The notes under the pieces: generated by a model | Seen by the model: only the letters and a program-made list of their open reading frames with translations | Databases searched by the model: none | Told to the model about the DNA's origin: nothing | Assembly (NCBI GenBank): GCA_964057225.1 | Contig: OZ059895.1 | Span: forward strand, 1,240,001-1,304,000 | Direction of reading: 5' to 3' | Length of the DNA stretch: 64,000 nt | DNA from: Auanema rhodensis | Lineage: Eukaryota; Nematoda; Chromadorea; Rhabditida; Rhabditidae | Part shown: one piece after another, positions 12,362 through 22,000 of the stretch | How the letters are laid out: each line of letters opens with the position of its first letter | Position numbering within the stretch: position 1 is the first letter of the stretch | Position numbers and translations under genes: made by a program

Positions 12362-12383
12362 GATATAAGTTCACACTTATATC
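12362..12383. other. Dyad 1 of the monomer: 9-bp arms, 4-base loop
   Basis: The arms are GATATAAGT and ACTTATATC, with loop TCAC. The structure is present in all CACTTAT units, and the CACATAT class changes two bases of the right arm. It overlaps a second small dyad at 12353-12366 (ATATCA, AC, TGATAT), so the two cannot form at once. Such dyads are common in satellite monomers; a role in protein binding or cruciform formation is inference. Confidence 0.8.
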
Positions 12384-12411
12384 CTCGATTTTCACCCTGA
12401 AGAATTAATTT

Positions 12412-12428
12412 TTTCGTTGAATAACATT
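12412..12428 (+). other. Partial CENP-B-box-like motif
   Basis: TTTCGTTGAATAACATT matches the first half of the mammalian CENP-B box pattern (nTTCGnnnnAnnCGGGn) at TTCG and the following A, but the CGGG half is missing. It occurs once in most units and loses its CpG in the TTTTTTTGTTG variants. It is probably a chance or weak resemblance and does not show CENP-B binding. Confidence 0.25.
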
Positions 12429-12533
12429 GTCCATCGTCTTTGCCTTGAAAAAAGGAATCTAAAAACATCTACTTTTTGCTAAATTATTTTGAAATTTTTC
12501 GAAAAAATTTTTGTCAAAATGTTTTTGGAAGCA

Positions 12534-12561
12534 ATGTTGAGTGTACATGGAAACTCAACAT
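12534..12561. other. Dyad 2 of the monomer: 9-bp arms, 10-base loop
   Basis: The arms are ATGTTGAGT and ACTCAACAT, with loop GTACATGGAA, inside the best conserved part of the unit. Exceptions are few: CAATATTGAG in unit 5306, ACTCAGCAT in several right-edge units, GGAAAGTC in unit 29496, and CATGAAAAC (35112, 42483), which only touches the loop. Confidence 0.85.
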
Positions 12562-12644
12562 ACACTAATGCATCATTTTTCAAACGATCATAACTAATTT
12601 TTGTATTAAGCGTTTCTCAATGTAGTATAGTGCATTCGATGCGG

Positions 12645-12695
12645 ATTTTTAAGCTGCGTCGATCTGTGTTATCAGATTTGCGCTAGCTTAAAAAT
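12645..12695. other. Inter-monomer dyad: 11-bp arms flanking the unit boundary
   Basis: ATTTTTAAGCT (12645-12655) pairs with AGCTTAAAAAT (12685-12695), with 29 bases between them. The right arm crosses the conventional unit boundary, so this may be the natural centre of the repeat. The AGCTGAA subtype introduces one mismatch, and TTTTCAAG in some units alters the left arm. Confidence 0.8.
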
Positions 12696-13394
12696 GCACC
12701 GAGATATCAACTGATATAAGTTCACACTTCTATCCTCGATTTTCACCCTGAAGAATTAATTTTTTCGTTGAATAACATTGTCCATCGTCTTTGCCTTGAA
12801 AAAAGGAATCTGAAAACATCTACTTTTAGCTAAATTATTTTGAAATTTTTCGAAAAAATTTTTGTCAAAATGTTTTTGGAAGCAATGTTGAGTGTACATG
12901 GAAACTCAACATACACTAATGCATCATTTTTCAAACGATCAGAACTAATTTTTGTATTAAGCGTTTCTCAATTTAGTATAGTGCATTCGATGCGGATTTT
13001 TAAGCTGCGTCGATCTGTGTTATCAGATTTGCGCTAGCTGAAAAATGCACCGAGATATCAACTGATATAAGTTCACACTTATATCCTCGATTTTCACCCT
13101 GAAGAATTAATTTTTTCGTTGAATAACATTGTCCATCGTCTTTACCTTGAAAAAAGGAATCTAAAAACATCTACTTTTTGCTAAATTATTTTGAAATTTT
13201 TCGAAAAAATTTTTGTCAAAATGTTTTTGGAAGCAATGTTGAGTGTACATGGAAACTCAACATACACTAATGCATCATTTTTCAAACGATCATAACTAAT
13301 TTTTGTATTAAGCGTTTCTCAATGTAGTATAGTGCATTCGATGCGGATTTTTAAGCTGCGTCGATCTGTGTTATCAGATTTGCGCTAGCTTAAA

Positions 13395-14798
13395 AATGCA
13401 CCGAGATATCAACTGATATAAGTTCACACTTATATCCTCGATTTTCACCCTGAAGAATTAATTTTTTCGTTGAATAACATTGTCCATCGTCTTTGCCTTG
13501 AAAAAAGGAATCTAAAAACATCTACTTTTTGCTAAATTATTTTGAAATTTTTCGAAAAAATTTTTGTCAAAATGTTTTTGGAAGCAATGTTGAGTGTACA
13601 TGGAAACTCAACATACACTAATGCATCATTTTTCAAACGATCATAATTAATTTTTGTATTAAGCGTTTCTCAATTTAGTATAGTGCATTCGATGCGGATT
13701 TTTAAGCTGCGTCGATCTGTGTTATCAGATTTGCGCTAGCTTAAAAATGCACCGAGATATCAACTGATATAAGTTCACACTTATATCCTCGATTTTCACC
13801 CTGAAGAATTAATTTTTTCGTTGAATAACATTGTCCATCGTCTTTGCCTTGAAAAAAAGAATCTAAAAACATCTACTTTTTGCTAAATTATTTTGAAATT
13901 TTTCGAAAAAATTTTTGTCAAAATGTTTTTGGAAGCAATGTTGAGTGTACATGGAAACTCAACATACACTAATGCATCATTTTTCAAACGATCATAACTA
14001 TTTTTTGTATTAAGCGTTTCTCAATGTAGTATAGTGCATTCGATGCGGATTTTTAAGCTGCGTCGATCTGTGTTATCAGATTTGCGCTAGCTTAAAAATG
14101 CACCGAGATATCAACTGATATAAGTTCACACTTATATCCTCGATTTTCACCCTGAAGAATTAATTTTTTCGTTGAATAACATTGTCCATCGTCTTTGCCT
14201 TGAAAAAAGGAATCTAAAAACATCTACTTTTTGCTAAATTATTTTGAAATTTTTCGAAAAAATTTTTGTCAAAATGTTTTTGGAAGCAATGTTGAGTGTA
14301 CATGGAAACTCAACATACACTAATGCATCATTTTTCAAACGATCATAATTAATTTTTGTATTAAGCGTTTCTCAATTTAGTATAGTGCATTCGATGCGGA
14401 TTTTTAAGCTGCGTCGATCTGTGTTATCAGATTTGCGCTAGCTTAAAAATGCACCGAGATATCAACTGATATAAGTTCACACTTATATCCTCGATTTTCA
14501 CCCTGAAGAATTAATTTTTTCGTTGAATAACATTGTCCATCGTCTTTGCCTTGAAAAAAAGAATCTAAAAACATCTACTTTTTGCTAAATTATTTTGAAA
14601 TTTTTCGAAAAAATTTTTGTCAAAATGTTTTTGGAAGCAATGTTGAGTGTACATGGAAACTCAACATACACTAATGCATCATTTTTCAAACGATCATAAC
14701 TATTTTTTGTATTAAGCGTTTCTCAATGTAGTATAGTGCATTCGATGCGGATTTTTAAGCTGCGTCGATCTGTGTTATCAGATTTGCGCTAGCTTAAA
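13395..14798 (+). repeat. 2-mer (702-bp) higher-order repeat, two copies
   Basis: Units 13395 and 14097 are the GGAATCT/AATTAAT/CAATTTAG type. Units 13746 and 14448 are the AGAATCT/AACTATTTT/CAATGTAG type. They alternate, giving a 702-bp dimer repeated twice. The homologous place in the second copy (43536-45641) has three dimers, so dimer number differs between the two copies. Confidence 0.88.
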
Positions 14799-15851
14799 AA
14801 TGCACCGAGATATCAACTGATATAAGTTCACACTTATATCCTCGATTTTCACCCTGAAGAATTAATTTTTTCGTTGAATAACATTGTCCATCGTCTTTGC
14901 CTTGAAAAAAGGAATCTGAAAACATCTACTTTTTGCTAAATTATTTTGAAATTTTTCGAAAAAATTTTTGTCAAAATGTTTTTGGAAGCAATGTTGAGTG
15001 TACATGGAAACTCAACATACACTAATGCATCATTTTTCAAACGATCAGAACTAATTTTTGTATTAAGCGTTTCTCAATTTAGTATAGTGCATTCGATGCG
15101 GATTTTTAAGCTGCGTCGATCTGTGTTATCAGATTTGCGCTAGCTGAAAAATGCACCGAGATATCAACTGATATAAGTTCACACTTATATCCTCGATTTT
15201 CACCCTGAAGAATTAATTTTTTTGTTGAATAACATTGTCCATCGTCTTTGCCTTGAAAAAAGGAATCTAAAATCATCTACTTTTTGCTAAATTATCTTGA
15301 AATTTTTCGAAAAAATTTTTGTCAAAATGTTTTTGGAAGCAATGTTGAGTGTACATGGAAACTCAACATACACTAATGCATCATTTTTCAAACGATCAGA
15401 ACTAATTTTTGTATTGAGCGTTTCTCAATTTAGTATAGTGCATTCGATGCGGATTTGTAAGCTGCGTCGATCTGTGTTATCAGATTTGCGCTAGCTTAAA
15501 AATGCACCGAGATATCAACTGATATAAGTTCACACTTATATCCTCGATTTTCACCCTGAAGAATTAATTTTTTCGTTGAATAACATTGTCCATCGTCTTT
15601 GCCTTGAAAAAAGGAAACTGAAAACATCTACTTTTTGCTAAATTATTTTGAAATTTTTCGAAAAAATTTTTGTCAAAATGTTTTTGGAAGCAATGTTGAG
15701 TGTACATGGAAACTCAACATACACTAATGCATCATTTTTCAAACGATCAGAACTAATTTTTGTATTAAGCGTTTCTCAATTTAGTATAGTGCATTCGATG
15801 CGGATTTTTAAGCTGCGTCGATCTGTGTTATCAGATTTGCGCTAGCTTAAA

Positions 15852-18800
15852 AATGCACCGAGATATCAACTGATATAAGTTCACACTTATATCCTCGATT
15901 TTCACCCTGAAGAATTAATTTTTTCGTTGAATAACATTGTCCATCGTCTTTGCCTTGAAAAAAGGAATCTAAAAACATCTACTTTTTGCTAAATTATTTT
16001 GAAATTTTTCGAAAAAATTTTTGTCAAAATGTTTTTGGAAGCAATGTTGAGTGTACATGGAAACTCAACATACACTAATGCATCATTTTTCAAACGATCA
16101 TAACTAATTTTTGTATTAAGCGTTTCTCAATGTAATATAGTGCATTCGATGCGGATTTTTAAGCTGCGTCGTTCTGTGTTATCAGATTTGCGCTAGCTGA
16201 AAAATGCACCGAGATATCAACTGATATAAGTTCACACATATATCCTCGATTTTCACCCTGAAGAATTAATTTTTTCGTTGAATAACATTGTCCATCGTCT
16301 TTGCCTTGAAAAAAGGAATCTGAAAACATCTACTTTTTGCTAAATTATTTTGAAATTTTTCGAAAAAATTTTTGTCAAAATGTTTTTGGAAGCAATGTTG
16401 AGTGTACATGGAAACTCAACATACACTAATGCATCATTTTTCAAACGATCATAATTAATTTTTGTATTAAGCGTTTCTCAATTTAGTATAGTGCATTCGA
16501 TGCGGATTTTTAAGCTGCGTCGATCTGTGTTATCAGATTTGCGCTAGCTTAAAAATGCACCGAGATATCAACTGATATAAGTTCACACTTATATCCTCGA
16601 TTTTCACCCTGAAGAATTAATTTTTTCGTTGAATAACATTGTCCATCGTCTTTGCCTTGAAAAAAGGAATCTGAAAACATCTACTTTTTGCTAAATTATT
16701 TTGAAATTTTTCGAAAAAATTTTTGTCAAAATGTTTTTGGAAGCAATGTTGAGTGTACATGGAAACTCAACATACACTAATGCATCATTTTTCAAACGAT
16801 CATAACTAATTTTTGTATTAAGCGTTTCTCAATTTAGTATAGTGCATTCGATGCGGATTTTTAAGCTGCGTCGATCTGTGTTATCAGATTTGCGCTAGCT
16901 GAAAAATGCACCGAGATATCAACTGATATAAGTTCACACTTATATCCTCTATTTTCACCCTGAAGAATTAATTTTTTCGTTGAATAACATTGTCCATCGT
17001 CTTTGCCTTGAAAAAAGGAATCTAAAAACATCTACTTTTTGCTAAATTATTTTGAAATTTTTCGAAAAAATTTTTGTCAAAATGTTTTTGGAAGCAATGT
17101 TGAGTGTACATGGAAACTCAACATACACTAATGCATCATTTTTCAAACGATCAGAACTAATTTTTGTATTAAGCGTTTCTCAATTTAGTATAGTGCATTC
17201 GATGCGGATTTTTAAGCTGCGTCGATCTGTGTTATCAGATTTGCGCTAGCTGAAAAATGCACCGAGATATCAACTGATATAAGTTCACACTTATATCCTC
17301 GATTTTCACCCTGAAGAATTAATTTTTTCGTTGAATAACATTGTCCATCGTCTTTGCCTTGAAAAAAGGAATCTAAAAACATCTACTTTTTGCTAAATTA
17401 TTTTGAAATTTTTCGAAAAAATTTTTGTCAAAATGTTTTTGGAAGCAATGTTGAGTGTACATGGAAACTCAACATACACTAATGCATCATTTTTCAAACG
17501 ATCATAACTAATTTTTGTATTAAGCGTTTCTCAATGTAGTATAGTGCATTCGATGCGGATTTTTAAGCTGCGTCGATCTGTGTTATCAGATTTGCGCTAG
17601 CTTAAAAATGCACCGAGATATCAACTGATATAAGTTCACACTTATATCCTTGATTTTCACCCTGAAGAATTAATTTTTTCGTTGAATAACATTGTCCATC
17701 GTCTTTGCCTTGAAAAAAGGAATCTAAAAACATCTACTTTTTGCTAAATTATTTTGAAAATTTTCGAAAAAATTTTTGTCAAAATGTTTTTGGAAGCAAT
17801 GTTGAGTGTACATGGAAACTCAACATACACTAATGCATCATTTTTCAAACGATCATAATTAATTTTTGTATTAAGCGTTTCTCAATTTAGTATAGTGCAT
17901 TCGATGCGGATTTTTAAGCTGCGTCGATCTGTGTTATCAGATTTGCGCTAGCTTAAAAATGCACCGAGATATCAACTGATATAAGTTCACACTTATATCC
18001 TCGATTTTCACCCTGAAGAATTAATTTTTTCGTTGAATAACATTGTCCATCGTCTTTGCCTTGAAAAAAGGAATCTAAAAACATCTACTTTTTGCTAAAT
18101 TATTTTGAAATTTTTCGAAAAAATTTTTGTCAAAATGTTTTTGGAAGCAATGTTGAGTGTACATGGAAACTCAACATACACTAATGCATCATTTTTCAAA
18201 CGATCATAATTAATTTTTGTATTAAGCGTTTCTCAATTTAGTATAGTGCATTCGATGCGGATTTTTAAGCTGCGTCGATCTGTGTTATCAGATTTGCGCT
18301 AGCTTAAAAATGCACCGAGATATCAACTGATATAAGTTCACACTTATATCCTCGATTTTCACCCTGAAGAATTAATTTTTTCGTTGAATAACATTGTCCA
18401 TCGTCTTTGCCTTGAAAAAAGGAATCTGAAAACATCTACTTTTTGCTAAATTATTTTGAAATTTTTCGAAAAAATTTTTGTCAAAATGTTTTTGGAAGCA
18501 ATGTTGAGTGTACATGGAAACTCAACATACACTAATGCATCATTTTTCAAACGATCATAACTAATTTTTGTATTAAGCGTTTCTCAATTTAGTATAGTGC
18601 ATTCGATGCGGATTTTTAAGCTGCGTCGATCTGTGTTATCAGATTTGCGCTAGCTGAAAAATGCACCGAGATATCAACTGATATAAGTTCACACTTATAT
18701 CCTCTATTTTCACCCTGAAGAATTAATTTTTTCGTTGAATAACATTGTCCATCGTCTTTGCTTTGAAAAAAGGAATCTAAAAACATCTACTTTTTGCTAA

Positions 18801-19010
18801 ATTATTTTGAAATTTTTCGAAAAAATTTTTGTCAAAATGTTTTTGGAAGCAATGTTGAGTGTACATGGAAACTCAACATACACTAATGCATCATTTTTCA
18901 AACGATCAGAACTAATTTTTGTATTAAGCGTTTCTCAATTTAGTATAGTGCATTCGATGCGGATTTTTAAGCTGCGTCGATCTGTGTTATCAGATTTGCG
19001 CTAGCTGAAA
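15852..19010 (+). repeat. Satellite domain 5 with a 5-mer (1755-bp) higher-order repeat, copy 1
   Basis: Units start at 15852, 16203, 16554, 16905, 17256, 17607, 17958, 18309 and 18660. Units 16554 and 18309 are alike (TCTGAAA, CAATTTAG, AGCTGAA). Units 16905 and 18660 both carry the rare CCTCTATT and AGAACT. Unit 17607 (CCTTGATT, GAAAATTTTCG) recurs 1755 bases on at 19362. All nine units match 46344-49502 in order, including the rare GTAATATAG in the first unit (15852 and 46344). Unit 18660 has a private TTTGCTTTG. Confidence 0.9.
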
Positions 19011-22000
19011 AATGCACCGAGATATCAACTGATATAAGTTCACACTTATATCCTCGATTTTCACTCTGAAGAATTAATTTTTTCGTTGAATAACATTGTC
19101 CATCGTCTTTGCCTTGAAAAAAGGAATCTAAAAACATCTACTTTTTGCTAAATTATTTTGAAATTTTTCGAAAAAATTTTTGTCAAAATGTTTTTGGAAG
19201 CAATGTTGAGTGTACATGGAAACTCAACATACACTAATGCATCATTTTTCAAACGATCATAACTAATTTTTGTATTAAGCGTTTCTCGATGTAGTATAGT
19301 GCATTCGATGCGGATTTTTAAGCTGCGTCGTTCTGTGTTATCAGATTTGCGCTAGCTTAAAAATGCACCGAGATATCAACTGATATAAGTTCACACTTAT
19401 ATCCTTGATTTTCACCCTGAAGAATTAATTTTTTCGTTGAATAACATTGTCCATCGTCTTTGCCTTGAAAAAAGGAATCTAAAAACATCCACTTTTTGCT
19501 AAATTATTTTGAAAATTTTCGAAAAAATTTTTGTCAAAATGTTTTTGGAAGCAATGTTGAGTGTACATGGAAACTCAACATACACTAATGCATCATTTTT
19601 CAAACGATCATAATTAATTTTTGTATTAAGCGTTTCTCAATTTAGTATAGTGCATTCGATGCGGATTTTTAAGCTGCGTCGATCTGTGTTATCAGATTTG
19701 CGCTAGCTTAAAAATGCACCGAGATATCAACTGATATAAGTTCACACTTATATCCTCGATTTTCACCCTGAAGAATTAATTTTTTCGTTGAATAACAATG
19801 TCCATCGTCTTTGCCTTGAAAAAAAGAATCTAAAAACATCTACTTTTTGCTAAATTATTTTGAAATTTTTCGAAAAAATTTTTGTCAAAATGTTTTTGGA
19901 AGCAATGTTGAGTGTACATGGAAACTCAACATACACTAATGCATCATTTTTCAAACGATCACAACTAATTTTTGTATTGAGCGTTTCTCAATGTAGTATA
20001 GTGCATTCGATGCGGATTTTTAAGCTGCGTCGATCTGTGTTATCAGATTTGCGCTAGCTTAAAAATGCACCGAGATATCAACTGATATAAGTTCACACTT
20101 ATATCCTCGATTTTCACCCTGAAGAATTAATTTTTTCGTTGAATAACATTGTCCATCGTCTTTGCCTTGAAAAAAGGAATCTGAAAACATCTACTTTTTG
20201 CTAAATTATTTTGAAATTTTTCGAAAAAATTTTTGTCAAAATGTTTTTGGAAGCAATGTTGAGTGTACATGGAAACTCAACATACACTAATGCATCATTT
20301 TTCAAACGATCAGAACTAATTTTTGTATTAAGCGTTTCTCAATTTAGTATAGTGCATTCGATGCGGATTTTTAAGCTGCGTCGATCTGTGTTATCAGATT
20401 TGCGCTAGCTGAAAAATGCACCGAGATATCAACTGATATAAGTTCACACTTATATCCTCGATTTTCACCCTGAAGAATTAATTTTTTTGTTGAATAACAT
20501 TGTCCATCGTCTTTGCCTTGAAAAAAGGAATCTAAAATCATCTACTTTTTGCTAAATTATCTTGAAATTTTTCGAAAAAATTTTTGTCAAAATGTTTTTG
20601 GAAGCAATGTTGAGTGTACATGGAAACTCAACATACACTAATGCATCATTTTTCAAACGATCATAATTAATTTTTGTATTAAGCGTTTCTCAATGTAGTA
20701 TAGTGCATTCGATGCGGATTTTTAAGCTGCGTCGATCTGTGTTATCAGATTTGCGCTAGCTTAAAAATGCACCGAGATATCAACTGATATAAGTTCACAC
20801 TTATATCCTCGATTTTCACCCTGAAGAATTAATTTTTTCGTTGAATAACATTGTCCATCGTCTTTGCCTTGAAAAAAAGAATCTAAAAACATCTACTTTT
20901 TGCTAAATTATTTTGAAATTTTTCGAAAAAATTTTTGTCAAAATGTTTTTGGAAGCAATGTTGAGTGTACATGGAAACTCAACATACACTAATGCATCAT
21001 TTTTCAAACGATCAGAACTAATTTTTGTATTAAGCGTTTCTCAATTTAGTATAGTGCATTCGATGCGGATTTTTAAGCTGCGTCGATCTGTGTTATCAGA
21101 TTTGCGCTAGCTGAAAAATGCACCGAGATATCAACTGATATAAGTTCACACTTATATCCTCGATTTTCACTCTGAAGAATTAATTTTTTCGTTGAATAAC
21201 ATTGTCCATCGTCTTTGCCTTGAAAAAAGGAATCTAAAAACATCTACTTTTTGCTAAATTATTTTGAAATTTTTCGAAAAAATTTTTGTCAAAATGTTTT
21301 TGGAAGCAATGTTGAGTGTACATGGAAACTCAACATACACTAATGCATCATTTTTCAAACGATCATAACTAATTTTTGTATTAAGCGTTTCTCGATGTAG
21401 TATAGTGCATTCGATGCGGATTTTTAAGCTGCGTCGTTCTGTGTTATCAGATTTGCGCTAGCTTAAAAATGCACCGAGATATCAACTGATATAAGTTCAC
21501 ACTTATATCCTTGATTTTCACCCTGAAGAATTAATTTTTTCGTTGAATAACATTGTCCATCGTCTTTGCCTTGAAAAAAGGAATCTAAAAACATCCACTT
21601 TTTGCTAAATTATTTTGAAAATTTTCGAAAAAATTTTTGTCAAAATGTTTTTGGAAGCAATGTTGAGTGTACATGGAAACTCAACATACACTAATGCATC
21701 ATTTTTCAAACGATCATAATTAATTTTTGTATTAAGCGTTTCTCAATTTAGTATAGTGCATTCGATGCGGATTTTTAAGCTGCGTCGATCTGTGTTATCA
21801 GATTTGCGCTAGCTTAAAAATGCACCGAGATATCAACTGATATAAGTTCACACTTATATCCTCGATTTTCACCCTGAAGAATTAATTTTTTCGTTGAATA
21901 ACAATGTCCATCGTCTTTGCCTTGAAAAAAAGAATCTAAAAACATCTACTTTTTGCTAAATTATTTTGAAATTTTTCGAAAAAATTTTTGTCAAAATGTT

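Larger units (their letters stand above)
12342..12692 (+). repeat. Representative consensus-like monomer (351 bp)
   Basis: This unit carries the commonest state at nearly all diagnostic positions and serves as a reference. Landmarks in monomer coordinates are: dyads at 12-25, 21-42 and 193-220; a TTTCGTTG motif at 71-78; A/T tracts at 107-185; the palindrome TTTTTCGAAAAA near 154-165; a nearly invariant stretch at about 147-249; a hypervariable stretch at 250-258; and an 11-bp inverted repeat crossing into the next unit. Subtype markers used throughout are: CACTTAT or CACATAT (about 33-39); GGAATCT or AGAATCT; TCTAAAA or TCTGAAA; TTTTGC or TTTAGC; TATTTTG or TATCTTG; the AACTAAT, AATTAAT or AGAACT class at 250-256; CAATGTAG, CAATTTAG or CGATGTAG; GCATTCG or GCAATCG; CGATCTG or CGTTCTG; and AGCTTAA or AGCTGAA at the 3' end. 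Confidence 0.95.
9832..15851 (+). repeat. Satellite domain 4, copy 1 of a long ordered monomer series
   Basis: After a partial unit, monomers start at 9885 and every 351 bases to 15501. The order matches 37569-46343: 9885 with 37569 (CGTTCTG, AGCTGAA); 10236 with 37920; 10938 with 38973 (AACTTAT); 11289 with 39324; 11640 with 39675; 11991 with 40026 (TTTAGC/AGAACT); 12342 with 40377 or 42483; 12693 with 40728 or 42834; 13044 with 43185; and 13395-14798 with the dimer run at 43536-45641. Unit 10587 is a chimera whose 5' half is like 38271 and whose 3' half is like 38622, which explains one missing monomer here. Units 15150 and 15501 have no full counterpart in the other copy, but 15150 shares GGATTTGTAAG with 45993. 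Confidence 0.88.

Noticed and set aside
12362-12383. TATA-like promoter (GATATAAG)
   Set aside because: TATA-like strings are expected in 31% GC DNA, and no downstream gene exists. Satellite transcription is possible but the sequence does not show it.
12645-12695. Rho-independent terminator (stem followed by T run)
   Set aside because: The AT-rich stem with a 29-base loop and the eukaryotic satellite context make a bacterial terminator implausible.
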